From: an uncultured Oscillospiraceae bacterium
GTDB taxonomy: Bacteria; Bacillota; Clostridia; Oscillospirales; Acutalibacteraceae
NCBI GenBank assembly: GCA_900543555.1
Contig: UQRL01000005.1
Span: forward strand, 4,380 to 68,379
Direction: 5' to 3'
Length of the DNA stretch: 64,000 nucleotides
A model generated the notes under the pieces. It saw nothing but the letters and a program-made list of their open reading frames with translations. It ran no database searches and was not told where the DNA came from. Position numbers and translations under genes: made by a program. This document shows, in pieces, positions 1-9,079 of this stretch. Numbering within the stretch: position 1 is the first letter of the stretch; each line of letters starts with the position of its first letter.

Positions 1-336
1 CACTCGGAGAAGCTGGGCGTGTGCCTGGATACCTGCCACGTTTCCGACGGGGGCTACGATATCGTTAACGACCTGGACGGGGTGCTGGAGGAGTTCGACA
101 AAGTCATTGGGCTGGGGCGGCTGATGGCCGTCCACCTCAATGATTCCATGAACCCCCTGGGCAGCCACAAGGACCGCCACCAAAAACTGGGCGAGGGCAC
201 CTTGGGCTTGGAGGCTTTGACCCGCATTATCAATCACCCGGCCCTGTGGGAGCTGCCTTTCTACCTGGAGACCCCCAACGATTTGGCGGGGTACGCCCGG
301 GAGATTGCCATGATGAAGGAGGCCTATCAGGGATAA
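1..336 (+). CDS. nfo: Deoxyribonuclease IV (endonuclease IV), C-terminal part
   Basis: This is the last 111 codons of an AP endonuclease of base-excision repair; the 5' part lies outside the window. The reading frame is open from base 1. The fragment shows the family metal-binding motifs: GVCLDTCH near the start (Asp and His zinc ligands), then [17 protein letters not shown], then GEG, and a late ETPN with the metal-binding Glu. Nfo cleaves the phosphodiester bond 5' of abasic sites using a trinuclear zinc centre. A strong hairpin follows the stop codon, so this is the end of its transcript. The family call is secure; nothing can be said about its start. Confidence 0.95.
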   Translation, partial: HSEKLGVCLDTCHVSDGGYDIVNDLDGVLEEFDKVIGLGRLMAVHLNDSMNPLGSHKDRHQKLGEGTLGLEALTRIINHPALWELPFYLETPNDLAGYAREIAMMKEAYQG

Positions 337-338
337 AC

Positions 339-380
339 AAATGGCTGCGCCCTTTTTTAGAGGGTTCAGCCATTTCTTTT
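339..380 (+). terminator. Rho-independent terminator after nfo
   Basis: A perfect 9-bp inverted repeat (AAATGGCTG at 339-347 and its complement at 367-375) is followed by a T-rich stretch (CTTTT). It sits 3 bases after the nfo stop. Confidence 0.75.
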
Positions 381-432
381 CCCTTTGGGCTATGGTAGAA
401 TGAGCATAGATTTTGGGAGAGGAGCAAGGAAC

Positions 433-921
433 ATGGACAGATTTGCAGAAGCGCTGCTCAGCCGGCAGGCAAACCCCGCCCTGCCGGCTGAGGACGACTG
501 GTTCGCCCCGTTGTTGGGGGACTGGGAGTTTGACTATCAGGACAGGGGCGGCCGCCGCTTGAAAGGCGAGTGGTACTTCCGCCGGGCCTTGGACGGCATG
601 GCCATTGAGGACCTGTTCATCTGCCCTTCCCGGGACACCCGGGAGGAGAACCCCCAGCCGGACGGGGAGTATGGCGCAGCGGTGCGGATGTACAACCCAA
701 AGCGCCGCTGCTATGACATGACGTACATCTGCTCCAAGGGCACCACCCGGCTGGAGGCCCGCAAGGAGGGGGGCGTCGTCGCCTGTACGGTGTTAGAGGA
801 CCCTTCCAACCAGTGGCGGTTTGTGAAGGTGACAGAGGACACTTTCCACTGGCAGAATGTGACGAAACAGGCGGAGGGCCTTCAGGTAAACTGCGAGGTG
901 TTCGCCCGGCGGATACGGTGA
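433..921 (+). CDS. Lipocalin-like/DUF1579-type hypothetical protein
   Basis: A 162-residue soluble protein with no signal peptide or membrane segment. The start at 433 is chosen because GGGAGAGGAG lies just upstream; the frame stays open to 385 but that start has no ribosome site and overlaps a likely -10 (TAGAAT near 395). Features include an early LLGDWEFDY, then GEWYFRRALDGMAIED and a late WRFVKVTEDTFHWQN. Alternating short beta strands with W/D/G turns are typical of DUF1579 and related lipocalin-like beta-barrels of unknown ligand. It forms a single-gene unit between two terminators. Family placement is from pattern memory only and the function is unknown. Confidence 0.6.
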   Translation: MDRFAEALLSRQANPALPAEDDWFAPLLGDWEFDYQDRGGRRLKGEWYFRRALDGMAIEDLFICPSRDTREENPQPDGEYGAAVRMYNPKRRCYDMTYICSKGTTRLEARKEGGVVACTVLEDPSNQWRFVKVTEDTFHWQNVTKQAEGLQVNCEVFARRIR

Positions 922-929
922 CAGCGGCA

Positions 930-963
930 AACTGAGAGGGATATCCTCTCAGTTTTTCTTTTT
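930..963 (+). terminator. Terminator after the 433-921 gene
   Basis: A 10-bp perfect stem (930-939 with 945-954), a 5-nt loop and a T-rich tract (955-963). The downstream arm overlaps the last codons of the convergent P-type ATPase gene. Confidence 0.85.
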
Positions 964-3582
964 GCGGGGCAGATGCTCCCAGAGGAGCTTCTCCCCCTCC
1001 ACCACCAGCAGGGGACACAGGGAGAGAGCCGCCACAACGAGCCATTGGAGGGCCGTCAGGGCGGTGGTCTGGAACAGGGCGGACAGGGGCGGGAACAGCA
1101 CCACGCTCACCATGAGAAAGGCGCAGAACCCGCAGGCAGCCACCAATTTCCGGTTGGAGAGCAGGCCAAGCTTTAAAACGGAGTGCTCCGAGCGCATGTT
1201 GAAGCTGTGGACCAGCTGGGACAGGCTGAGCACACAAAAGGCCATGGTGCGGCCAATGGCGGGAGCGGCCGGGTCATAATCGAAAAAGGCGCGGCCAATG
1301 GTGTAGGCCAGCAGGGCCAGGGCCCCCACCAGGCAGCCTTCCACCGCCACGGCGAACCCTACACCACCGGAAAAGACCCCCTCCTCCCGCTTGTGGGGCG
1401 GCTGCTCCATCACGTCCCCCTGGATGGGATCGGCGCCCAGGGCCAGGGCCGGGAAGGAATCCGTGACCAAGTTGACCCAGAGGAGCTGGATGGCCAGCAG
1501 GGGCGTAGGAGCCCGCAGCAGGAAAGCCACGAACACCACCAAAATCTCCCCGATGTTGCAGGAGAGAAGAAAATGGACCGTCTTGCGGATGTTCTGGTAA
1601 ATGCCCCGTCCCTCTCGGACGGCAGCCACAATGGTGGAAAAGTCGTCATCGGTGAGGACCATGTCCGCGGCGGACTGGGCCACCTCGGTGCCGTTTTTGC
1701 CCATGGCACAGCCGATATCCGCCGCCTTCAGAGCGGGGGCGTCGTTGACACCGTCGCCGGTCATAGCCACCACCATGCCCCGCTGCTGGAAGGCCCGCAC
1801 CAGCTTCACCTTGTGTTCTGGAGACACCCGGGCGAAAACGCGGTATTGAAACACCTTTTTGCTCAAGGCGCCGTCATCCAGCCGGTCCAGTTCCGGACCA
1901 GTCATCACCTGGGAGGAGCTTTCGGCAATGCCTAGCCTCTGGCCGATGGCCAGGGCCGTGGCGGCGTGGTCCCCGGTGATCATCACCGGCAGGATGCCCG
2001 CCCGCTTGCACTGGGTCACGGCCTCCTTCACGCCGGGCCGGGGCGGGTCCTCCATGGCGATGAGCCCGCAGAAGATGAGCTGGCTCTCGCTCTCCCGGTC
2101 ATCGCTGGGAAGGGCGGACACGTCCCGGTAGGCCACGGCCAGCACCCGCAGGGCCCGCTCCGCCAGGCGGCTGTTGTCCGAGAGGAGCTTTGCTTTCATG
2201 GCGCCGGTAAGAGGGCGGATTTCCCCGCCCTGGAGCAGCTGCGTACACCGGGCAATCAGCACATCCGGCGCGCCCTTGGCAATGAGGCGGAAGCCGCCCT
2301 CGGGCAGGCGGTGGGCGGTGGTCATCCGCTTTCGGGCAGAGGTGAAGGGAATCTCCCCCACTCGGGGAAAGCAACCCTCCAGTTCCCCCTTCCCCCGCTT
2401 GCAGGCCCGCAGGAAGGCTGTTTCCGTAGGGTCCCCGGTGATTTTCTCTCCCACCTCCTGGGCGTCGCTGCACAGAGCGGCCAGCTCTAAGGCAAACTGA
2501 GCCGCAGGAGAATCCAGCCGCTCCTCCCCCCGGGCGGAGGAAAAGGCCACCACAGTCATCTTGTTTTGGGTGAGGGTGCCCGTCTTGTCAGAACAGATGA
2601 CCTGCGTGCTGCCCAGTGTTTCCACGGCGGGCAGATGCCGGACAATCGCCCTTTTCTGGGCCATGCGTTTGATCCCCATGGCCAGCACGATGGTCACCAC
2701 GGCGGTAAGCCCCTCGGGAATGGCGGCCACCCCCAGGCTAATGGCAATCATGAACATCTCCAAAGGAGGGCGCTGCTGGAAGAGCCCCAACAGGAAAATG
2801 ACGGCACAGATGAGGACTACCCCCACGCCCATGACCTTGCCCATCCTCTTCAAGCGCTGCTGCAAGGGCGTCTGCGGGGACTGCTCGTGCTCCAACATGT
2901 GGGCAATGCGGCCCATGGCTGTATCCATGCCCGTTGCGGCCACCACGCCCACCCCGGCGCCGGAGGCCACGCCCGTGGAGGCGAACGCCATGTTCTTCCT
3001 CTCCCCCAAGGGCGCGTTTTGAGGACAGCGGGCCTCCGCGTCCTTCTCCGCCGGGACGGATTCCCCAGTGAGGGCGGATTCTTCAATTTTTAATTCAGCG
3101 CTTTTGAGAAGCCGCAGGTCTGCGGGGACCAGGTCCCCCGCTTGAAGCACCACCAAATCCCCCGGGACCAGCTGGCTGCTCTCCACCCGTTGGCGCCTGC
3201 CCTCCCGGATGACCCAGGCATGGGGCGAGGACAGTTTTTTCAGCGCTTGGATGGCCCGGTCCGCCCGAACCTCCTGCACAGTGCCGATGACAGCATTGCA
3301 CACCACAATGGCCAGGATGATGAGGGAATCCACATATTCTCCATCCCCCCGCACCCAGGATACCGCAAAGGAGACTGCCGCCGCGGCCAGCAGGATCAGG
3401 ACCATCAGATCTTGAAACTGGCTGAAGAACCGGGCCGGCAGCCCCCGGCGCTTGGCAGGGCGCAGCCCGTTTTTCCCATATTGTTCCAAGCGCCGCTGGC
3501 ATTCTCTCTGGTTCAGTCCCCGGGCGGGATCGGTGCCCAGCGTTTGGACAGCTTCCTCCCGGCTTTGGCTGTAAAGCTCCAT
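949..3582 (-). CDS. Calcium-translocating P-type ATPase (P2 type)
   Basis: An 877-residue cation pump of the inner membrane, normal length for bacterial PMCA/SERCA-like enzymes. The N-terminal cation-ATPase domain (QTLGTDPARGLNQRE) precedes the first membrane pair. The actuator loop has LTGES, the phosphorylation site is DKTGTLTQNKMT near residue 330, the hinge is MTGDGVNDAPALKAADIG, and the C-terminal membrane region is complete. M4 contains AAIPEGLTAVV, the PEGL motif of Ca2+ pumps. These features give ATP-driven Ca2+ (possibly Mn2+) export. The start ATG is preceded by AAGGAGGGG. It has no operon partner; the gene ends convergently with the 433-921 gene. Exact ion choice is inferred from the PEGL motif and family. 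Confidence 0.9.
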   Translation of the reverse strand: MELYSQSREEAVQTLGTDPARGLNQRECQRRLEQYGKNGLRPAKRRGLPARFFSQFQDLMVLILLAAAAVSFAVSWVRGDGEYVDSLIILAIVVCNAVIGTVQEVRADRAIQALKKLSSPHAWVIREGRRQRVESSQLVPGDLVVLQAGDLVPADLRLLKSAELKIEESALTGESVPAEKDAEARCPQNAPLGERKNMAFASTGVASGAGVGVVAATGMDTAMGRIAHMLEHEQSPQTPLQQRLKRMGKVMGVGVVLICAVIFLLGLFQQRPPLEMFMIAISLGVAAIPEGLTAVVTIVLAMGIKRMAQKRAIVRHLPAVETLGSTQVICSDKTGTLTQNKMTVVAFSSARGEERLDSPAAQFALELAALCSDAQEVGEKITGDPTETAFLRACKRGKGELEGCFPRVGEIPFTSARKRMTTAHRLPEGGFRLIAKGAPDVLIARCTQLLQGGEIRPLTGAMKAKLLSDNSRLAERALRVLAVAYRDVSALPSDDRESESQLIFCGLIAMEDPPRPGVKEAVTQCKRAGILPVMITGDHAATALAIGQRLGIAESSSQVMTGPELDRLDDGALSKKVFQYRVFARVSPEHKVKLVRAFQQRGMVVAMTGDGVNDAPALKAADIGCAMGKNGTEVAQSAADMVLTDDDFSTIVAAVREGRGIYQNIRKTVHFLLSCNIGEILVVFVAFLLRAPTPLLAIQLLWVNLVTDSFPALALGADPIQGDVMEQPPHKREEGVFSGGVGFAVAVEGCLVGALALLAYTIGRAFFDYDPAAPAIGRTMAFCVLSLSQLVHSFNMRSEHSVLKLGLLSNRKLVAACGFCAFLMVSVVLFPPLSALFQTTALTALQWLVVAALSLCPLLVVEGEKLLWEHLPRKKKN

Positions 3583-3665
3583 GCTTTTGCCCCTCCTTGC
3601 AAGCCGGGCTTTTGCCCAGCTTTTTTACAAGGTCTATGCAAGACAGCGCCGGATTATGAGCAGCA

Positions 3666-3696
3666 AGAAAGGGCCCCCTTTATGAGGGCCCTTTCT
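3666..3696 (-). terminator. Terminator after the flavin reductase gene
   Basis: An 11-bp perfect stem (3666-3676 with 3686-3696) just after the stop of the gene at 3707. The T-run on the minus strand is short, so termination may be partial. Confidence 0.6.
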
Positions 3697-3706
3697 AAAG
3701 TTCCTT

Positions 3707-4216
3707 TTACTTGTTCCCCTGGTAGGAAGGGGCGCCCTTGGGGGTAAAACCCTTGATGACATTCCGGTAATAGGCATAGGTGAGGGGCTCGTCCTCGGTG
3801 AGGATCTCAGACTCCTCCGCCAAGCCCACAAACATCAGGTGGGTGCCCAGGTCCAGCGTCTGCTCCACTTTACAGCTGTAATGGGCGCAGGCAGTGGCGG
3901 TGGGATAGGGCATGCCGGCGGCGTCCTCTTTGTAGGGGATGCCTTCAAACTTGTCCATATCCTTGCCCGTGCGGAAGCCAAAACGGCCAATGGCCATCAT
4001 ATCCGCCCGCTGATCCAGGGCCACAGCGGCAAAGCGCCCAGCTTTCTGAATGAGCTGGCAGGTGAGGCTCTCCTTATTCACCGTGACAGCCAGCCGCACG
4101 GGCTCGGCGGTGACTTGCTGCAGGGTGTTCACCACACAGCCGCTGCGCTGGCCCTCCGCCTGGGCGGACACCACATACAGCCCATATGTTATCTTATACA
4201 GTGCTTTTTCATCCAT
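3707..4216 (-). CDS. Flavin reductase-like FMN-binding protein
   Basis: A 169-residue protein of the flavin reductase-like domain family (FMN-binding split barrel). It resembles the N-terminal module of clostridial high-molecular-weight rubredoxin and flavoredoxin: KALYKITYGLYVVSA at the start, then a mid-protein FGFRTGKDMDKFEGIPYK and a late GTHLMFVGLAEE. The rubredoxin module (CxxC pairs) of the longer relatives is absent, so electrons must come from a separate partner. The start at 4216 is chosen for AAAAGGAGG eight bases upstream; the longer frame to 4243 would place that site inside the gene. Likely role: NAD(P)H- or rubredoxin-linked flavin reduction, perhaps in oxygen or NO detoxification (inference). 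Confidence 0.85.
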   Translation of the reverse strand: MDEKALYKITYGLYVVSAQAEGQRSGCVVNTLQQVTAEPVRLAVTVNKESLTCQLIQKAGRFAAVALDQRADMMAIGRFGFRTGKDMDKFEGIPYKEDAAGMPYPTATACAHYSCKVEQTLDLGTHLMFVGLAEESEILTEDEPLTYAYYRNVIKGFTPKGAPSYQGNK

Positions 4217-4305
4217 AGAAATGCCTCCTTTTAAATACAACATCCTGTTTTCCCTATTATTTCACATTCCGGCCCACTTAGCAAGGAGGAATTTTCCTGC
4301 TGCCA

Positions 4306-5232
4306 CTAAAACAGGGAAAGCTGCCCTTCTTTAAGGGAGGGCGGCCGCTTTTCCGTGATTGCCCAGTCCTTCTCCGGCCAGCCGGTGAGCATGGGCGACT
4401 GGGGATGGTGGGCGGCGTACTGTCTGGCTGCGGTGGCGGGGCTGCGGGTGGCGTAGCAGTAGCGGCACCCGTTGACGCAGGTGTTGTAGGCGCCGATGTC
4501 CACGCTCTCCATGCAGCCGCAGGCAGGGCGCTGGCCGCTGTCCTTTTTGGCTTGGAGGGGGCAGCCCACCAGCCGGCCCAGCCGCTGGCCGTCGATGCAG
4601 GCGCCGTGCTGGATACCGTAGGCAGCGTAGTCCCCGGCCTCGGCGCAGGTGTACAGGGGCAGGCTGTACTTAGCAGCAGCCTCCCCCAGGCGGGCGGCTG
4701 CCTCCTCCATCTGAGCGGGAGGGGCTTCCCGGAACAGGCTGCCGTTGTGGGCGTAGTGGTCCGCAAAGCTCAGAACGCACCGGGTGGTGCAGGGGGCCAG
4801 ACGGCGGCAGAGCGCCCCAAAGCGCCGGGCATACCAGGCGGGGGTGCGCTCGCTGTCCAAGAGAATGGGGTCGAAGCGCCAGTCCACCCGGGCGGGGCCG
4901 AGCCGCTGGGCCAGCTTTTCAAAGGCAGTGAGGCGTTCCTCCAAGGGCGGCAGGCCGGGCTCCCAGTGTGTGTCCAGGGCGGTGATGGTGTACTGGAACA
5001 GAAAGTCCCGGTAGCCCAGGGCCTCCACCTCCCCCAGCAGGGGCAGAAAGGGGATGGGGTTTTTCGTCCAAAAAACGATGGCGTCCACGGTCTGCGGGGA
5101 AAAGAGCAGCCGGGTGGCGTGGCGGGCCCGGTAGGGCTGGGGGATGAGCACCTCCCCGGCCTCCAGGCGGCCCAGCAGCCAAGGGCCATAGAGGGCGGGC
5201 AAATCCGTGCGGCGGCTGGCGCTGAGAATCAT
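4306..5232 (-). CDS. DUF1848 family protein
   Basis: A 308-residue protein of the DUF1848 family, common in Firmicutes. It opens with MILSASRRTDLPALYG and continues with FWTKNP, the two hallmark motifs. The C-terminal third has a cysteine cluster (ACGCMESVDIGAYNTC followed by CRYC) that resembles an iron-sulfur or zinc site and is reminiscent of radical-SAM-type proteins, though the classical CxxxCxxC is not at the N-terminus. RBS AAGGAGGT precedes the ATG. The biochemical role is unknown. It stands alone between the flavin reductase and the terminator of the rhamnose operon. Confidence 0.85.
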   Translation of the reverse strand: MILSASRRTDLPALYGPWLLGRLEAGEVLIPQPYRARHATRLLFSPQTVDAIVFWTKNPIPFLPLLGEVEALGYRDFLFQYTITALDTHWEPGLPPLEERLTAFEKLAQRLGPARVDWRFDPILLDSERTPAWYARRFGALCRRLAPCTTRCVLSFADHYAHNGSLFREAPPAQMEEAAARLGEAAAKYSLPLYTCAEAGDYAAYGIQHGACIDGQRLGRLVGCPLQAKKDSGQRPACGCMESVDIGAYNTCVNGCRYCYATRSPATAARQYAAHHPQSPMLTGWPEKDWAITEKRPPSLKEGQLSLF

Positions 5233-5276
5233 AGGGGACCTCCTTTCTCTTCTACCTCCATTTTAGCACGGGCAGG

Positions 5277-5304
5277 GCAAAAAGAAAAGCGGGCTTTGCC
5301 CGCT
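5277..5304 (-). terminator. Terminator of the rhamnose operon
   Basis: On the minus strand a 7-bp GC-rich stem (5298-5304 with 5288-5294) and a 3-nt loop are followed by TTTTCTTTTT. It lies directly after the rhaD stop. Confidence 0.92.
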
Positions 5305-5310
5305 CCCTTT

Positions 5311-6138
5311 TTAGTCTAGAAATTCCTCCCGCAGGGTGACGCCGAAATCCTTGGCGATGGCCCGCAGAGCGTCATCCTCGATGGTTTGGAGAATGCGCCC
5401 CTGGCCTGCGGAAAGGGCCAGGAGATAGATCTGAGCGGCCTTCTCGATGGTGTGCATCAGGCCGAAGGTGGTGTCGAAGTCCGGGCCGGAGGCGAACAGC
5501 CCGTGGTGGGCCCACACCGCCGCGTCGTACTCCTTCATTCGTTCACTGGTGGCCAGGGCAATATCCCTGCCTCCGGGGACCATCCAGGGCACCACGCCCA
5601 CGCCGCCGGGGAACACCACCGGGCACTCGGTGGCGCTCTTCCACAGGGCCCGGGTGAAGTCCCGGGCGGTGAGAGGCAGGATGTAGGTCATGGCGATGAG
5701 GTTGGCGGGATGGGCGTGGTAGATGACACGGCACGCCCCGCCGGTGGCCTCCTTGCGGACGCTGTGGTTGAGGAAATGGCTGGGGAACTCGCTGGTGGGG
5801 CGGCCGCCCTTCTCCAGGCCCCAGACAATGCGCCAGGCATTCCCGGCCTCGTTAATCTCCACAATGCAGATGTTGTCCTGAGGGGCCAGGGGCACATTGC
5901 GGAAATACTTGCCGCTGCCCGTGGAGATAAAGTACTCCCCTTTCAGGTTGTCCGCCTGGACGCCCATGCTCACCCACTCGCCGGGGGTGGCTTTGAAATA
6001 GGGGCGGCACTGCTCCACTTCCTCGGGGCGCATGCGGTAGGTAAGGTTGCCGCCGTTGCGCTCGTGCCAGCCTTGGTCCCAGCCGTCGCCGCACATGCGG
6101 ATGTAATTTTGCATCACTTCAATATCAGTAATTGCCAT
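5311..6138 (-). CDS. rhaD: L-rhamnulose-1-phosphate aldolase
   Basis: A 275-residue class II aldolase that splits L-rhamnulose-1-phosphate into dihydroxyacetone phosphate and L-lactaldehyde. The zinc ligands of the E. coli enzyme are present at the same numbers: His141 and His143 in YHAHPANLIAM and His212 in WAHHGLF. The catalytic Glu117 lies in SEFPSH. Length matches RhaD. It is the last gene of a minus-strand operon after rhaB and the isomerase-like gene, 45 bp downstream of the latter, and is followed by a strong terminator. Control is presumably by the adjacent AraC protein. Confidence 0.95.
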   Translation of the reverse strand: MAITDIEVMQNYIRMCGDGWDQGWHERNGGNLTYRMRPEEVEQCRPYFKATPGEWVSMGVQADNLKGEYFISTGSGKYFRNVPLAPQDNICIVEINEAGNAWRIVWGLEKGGRPTSEFPSHFLNHSVRKEATGGACRVIYHAHPANLIAMTYILPLTARDFTRALWKSATECPVVFPGGVGVVPWMVPGGRDIALATSERMKEYDAAVWAHHGLFASGPDFDTTFGLMHTIEKAAQIYLLALSAGQGRILQTIEDDALRAIAKDFGVTLREEFLD

Positions 6139-6183
6139 TGTTCTCTCCCTTTCACAGATTCAAGCCAAGTCCCAGGCCATGGG

Positions 6184-7602
6184 TCAGCGGGTGATAACGT
6201 CCACGGGGACGTTGAAGATCTTGGCCACCTTGAGGATGGTGCCGATATGCCGCCCGCTGGCAGCCGCCATGTGGTGGGTGGGGCCCGCCTCGCTCCAACG
6301 GTTGACAAACTCCCGGGCGCCGCAGGTGAAACGGGTGCGCATATTGGTGTCCCCAAAGGTGAAGATGGGTCCCTCCTCGTTGACGCCCTCGGCCACCACG
6401 AACTTGAAATGGCCGTCCCTGTCCTGGGTGATCCCCAGGTAGGTGACCGGCCCCAGGTGGGGGTAGAACTGGGTGAGATACCCGCCGCCGGTCTTGCCGT
6501 GGAACACGGGGACAATCTTCATGGTGGGCTTTTTGGCGGAGATGGCCGCGTCCCCAGAGCCGGAGTGGCCGATGATGCAGATGTCCTCGTTGAAGTCGAT
6601 GGAGTACATCTCGGAAAGCTGGCCGGTGCCGGCGATGGTCTTTAAGATGGACATGGCCATGGCCACCTTGATGTCGCCCTCCACGGCGCAGGCCACCCCC
6701 TCCTTGATGAGCATGGAGAAGGCGGGGATGAGCATGGAGTCCAGCACGCCGGCCTTGCCCTGGGCGAAGCCGTCGTAGTGGGAGGCGATAAATCCCAGCT
6801 TCTCCTCCTTCACCCAGGCCTCAAAGGCCACCAGGTAACGGGCCATGTCCCAGACCTTCTCCACGGTGCCGCCGCCCTCGATATCGAAGGTGTCCAGAAT
6901 GTCCTGGGCCTTTTGGCGGATGGCGGCCTCGTCGGTGACGCCGTCGGCGATGGCCCACATCTTCTCCCAGTCGAACTGTTTGGTGTACAGCCACATGCGG
7001 TGATAGAGGTTGGTCTCGTCGATGTACAAATCCATCATGCCGGGGTAGGGCCGGCCAATCTGGGCCAGGTTCAAGTCCCGGAAGCGGCGGCGGACCTGGG
7101 CGGCTTTGCACCAATCCTCAATCTCCGCCTGCACAACGGGGTCGCCCCCCTCCACCACGCCGGTGATAACGGCGTGGCGCTTGCCGGCCCGCTTCAGGTC
7201 GGCCACCATCTCCCCAACGGCGCCGCAGGCGTACAGCTCGCCCAGCCACTGGGCGGTGCCGGTGTTCTCATAATCTGGGGCGCGGAGCTTCTGGACGTTC
7301 ACCAGAACCACGGGCACGTCCAAATCCCGCACGGCGGGCAGCATGTTGTAAGAGGTGGCATAGGTGAGCAGCTGGAGGATGACCAGGTCCACATCGGCGG
7401 CGCGGAACTTGTCCCCTGCCTGCTGGGCCAGCTCCTTGGTGGTGACGATGCCGCCGTCGATGAGCTCTACGGAATCGGGAATCATGGTCTTAAAGGTTTT
7501 GTACTGGGACTGGAACTCCGGCACCAAAGAGGGAAACTGGGGCAGATAGGCCCCCAAGGCAATGGCGAACACGCCCACGCGGGCTTTTGTCTCAACTAAC
7601 AT
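6184..7602 (-). CDS. L-fucose/L-arabinose isomerase-family protein (putative rhamnose isomerase)
   Basis: A 472-residue protein. The start ATG at 7602 has AGGAGGT upstream; the frame runs open to 8100, but that extension is the antisense-like out-of-frame part of rhaB. The N-terminal half has the Rossmann-like fold of the arabinose/fucose isomerase superfamily (GVFAIALGAYLPQFP near the start, then VDLVILQLLTYATSYNMLPA). The C-terminal half has EGDIKVAMAMSILKTIAG and later GHSGSGDAAISA. The usual RhaA type is absent from the window. Lying between rhaB (7-bp overlap) and rhaD, it most likely supplies L-rhamnose to L-rhamnulose isomerisation. The family call is firm; the substrate is inferred from context. 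Confidence 0.8.
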   Translation of the reverse strand: MLVETKARVGVFAIALGAYLPQFPSLVPEFQSQYKTFKTMIPDSVELIDGGIVTTKELAQQAGDKFRAADVDLVILQLLTYATSYNMLPAVRDLDVPVVLVNVQKLRAPDYENTGTAQWLGELYACGAVGEMVADLKRAGKRHAVITGVVEGGDPVVQAEIEDWCKAAQVRRRFRDLNLAQIGRPYPGMMDLYIDETNLYHRMWLYTKQFDWEKMWAIADGVTDEAAIRQKAQDILDTFDIEGGGTVEKVWDMARYLVAFEAWVKEEKLGFIASHYDGFAQGKAGVLDSMLIPAFSMLIKEGVACAVEGDIKVAMAMSILKTIAGTGQLSEMYSIDFNEDICIIGHSGSGDAAISAKKPTMKIVPVFHGKTGGGYLTQFYPHLGPVTYLGITQDRDGHFKFVVAEGVNEEGPIFTFGDTNMRTRFTCGAREFVNRWSEAGPTHHMAAASGRHIGTILKVAKIFNVPVDVITR

Positions 7603-8999
7603 GGCAATACCTCCTGGATGGAAAAACTGTGTCGAACGGCTTTGCGGGCCGCTGCCAGGTCGGGGAATTCCCCGGCGGCCAGCATTTGCACCATCAGGTT
7701 CCCCAGGGCGGTGGCCTCTGTGGGTCCGGCGTAGACGGGAAGGCCTGTGGCGTTGGCGGTGAGCTGGTTCAGATAGCCGTCCTGGCTGCCGCCGCCCACG
7801 ATATTCACGGCGGTGTAGCTCTTTCCGGTGAGGGCGGAAAGCTCTTGGATGCTTTGGGCGTAGCTCTGGGCCAGGCTGTGGTACACACAGGCTGCCAGTT
7901 CCCCCAAAGTGGCGGGCACAGGCTGCCCTGTCTCCCGGCAGAAGGCGCTCACGGCCTCCCCCATGTTCTCCGGGGCCAGGAAGCGGCCGTCGTTCACATC
8001 CACCCGGGAGGGGAAATCCGCCGCGGCCCGGGCGGCCTGCTCCAGGGCGTTGAAGGACACGCCCTCCCCCGCCTCCCGGCGGATGGATTGGAGCATCCAC
8101 AGGCCCATGATGTTCTTGAGATACCGGAACCGGTACCCATAGCCCCCCTCATTGGTGAAGTTGCGGGCCAAACTCTCCGGGGTAGTGATGGGCTCTGGCA
8201 GCTCGGTGCCCAGCAGACTCCACGTGCCGCTGGAGAGGTATACGCCGTCCTCCTTAGCGGGCACGGCTAAAAAGGCGGAGCCTGTGTCGTGGGTGGCGGG
8301 AAGCAGCACCTTGCAATCGAAGCCCAGGCGCTCCCGCACCTGCGGGGCAAATCCCCCCACAGAGAAGCCGGGCTGGCGCAGCTCTCCGAACAGGCGGCGG
8401 GGATAGCCCAGCCGGTCCAGAAGCTCCCCATCCCAGGTCTTGGTCCGGGCGTTCACCAGGCCGGTGGTGGTGGCATTGGTGTACTCGTTTTCCATCTTGC
8501 CGGTGAGGCGGTAGGTCAGGTACTCCGGCACCATCAAACGCCGCTGGGCCCGCTCCAAGAGCTGGGGCTCCTGCTGTTTTACGGCCATGAGCTGATAGAT
8601 GGTGTTGAACTCCTGCTTCTGAATGCCGGTGCGGCGGTAGAGCTCTTGGAAAGGGATCCGCTCTTCCACCAGCCGGTCCATGCCCCGGGTACGGCTGTCC
8701 CGGTAGGCCACGGCGTCCCCCAGGGGGTCCCCGTTTCTATCCAACAGGACAAAGTCCACAGCCCAGGTGTCAATGCCCACAGAGGCGGGGGAAAAGCCCT
8801 GTTCCCGGCAGGCCTCCAAGCCTTGGAGGACCTCCTCAAAAAGGCGGTCCATATCCCAGCAAAGGCGGCCATTCCGGTGGACAGCCCGGTTTTCAAAGCG
8901 GTAGAGCTCTCGCAGGCAGGTCTTTCCCTGCTCCACCCAGCCCAAGATATGCCGCCCTGAAGAAGCGCCGATATCCACCGCCAGATAGGTTGTATTCAA
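7596..8999 (-). CDS. rhaB: Rhamnulokinase
   Basis: A 467-residue FGGY-family sugar kinase phosphorylating L-rhamnulose at O-1. The start is TTG at 8999 with GGGAGG eight bases upstream, which puts the ATP-binding motif DIGASSGRH at residues 7-15. The longer frame to 9215 crosses a terminator and encodes nothing kinase-like. Other motifs: VGIDTWAVDFVLLD, ATHDTGSAF, and NIVGGGSQDGYLNQLTANAT close to the C-terminus. It is first in the operon rhaB - isomerase - rhaD and overlaps the second gene by 7 bp. The TTG start may keep its level low. Confidence 0.93.
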   Translation of the reverse strand: MNTTYLAVDIGASSGRHILGWVEQGKTCLRELYRFENRAVHRNGRLCWDMDRLFEEVLQGLEACREQGFSPASVGIDTWAVDFVLLDRNGDPLGDAVAYRDSRTRGMDRLVEERIPFQELYRRTGIQKQEFNTIYQLMAVKQQEPQLLERAQRRLMVPEYLTYRLTGKMENEYTNATTTGLVNARTKTWDGELLDRLGYPRRLFGELRQPGFSVGGFAPQVRERLGFDCKVLLPATHDTGSAFLAVPAKEDGVYLSSGTWSLLGTELPEPITTPESLARNFTNEGGYGYRFRYLKNIMGLWMLQSIRREAGEGVSFNALEQAARAAADFPSRVDVNDGRFLAPENMGEAVSAFCRETGQPVPATLGELAACVYHSLAQSYAQSIQELSALTGKSYTAVNIVGGGSQDGYLNQLTANATGLPVYAGPTEATALGNLMVQMLAAGEFPDLAAARKAVRHSFSIQEVLPC

Positions 9000-9040
9000 A
9001 ACGCATTCCTCCCTTTGCCTTTCAGAATACCCTGTGCGCG

Positions 9041-9079
9041 CCGAAAAGAAAAGGACGTGTTTTCTCGAAAACACGTCCT
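9041..9079 (-). terminator. Terminator/attenuator between the AraC gene and rhaB
   Basis: A perfect 12-bp stem (9068-9079 with 9052-9063) and a 4-nt loop, followed on the minus strand by TTTTCTTTT. It lies 23 bp after the AraC stop and only about 40-50 bp before the rhaB start, leaving little room for a separate rhaB promoter. Confidence 0.9.

Noticed and set aside
7603..8100. N-terminal extension of the isomerase-family frame
   Set aside because: Lies inside rhaB in another frame and is Arg/Pro/Gly low-complexity; the ATG at 7602 has a proper ribosome site.
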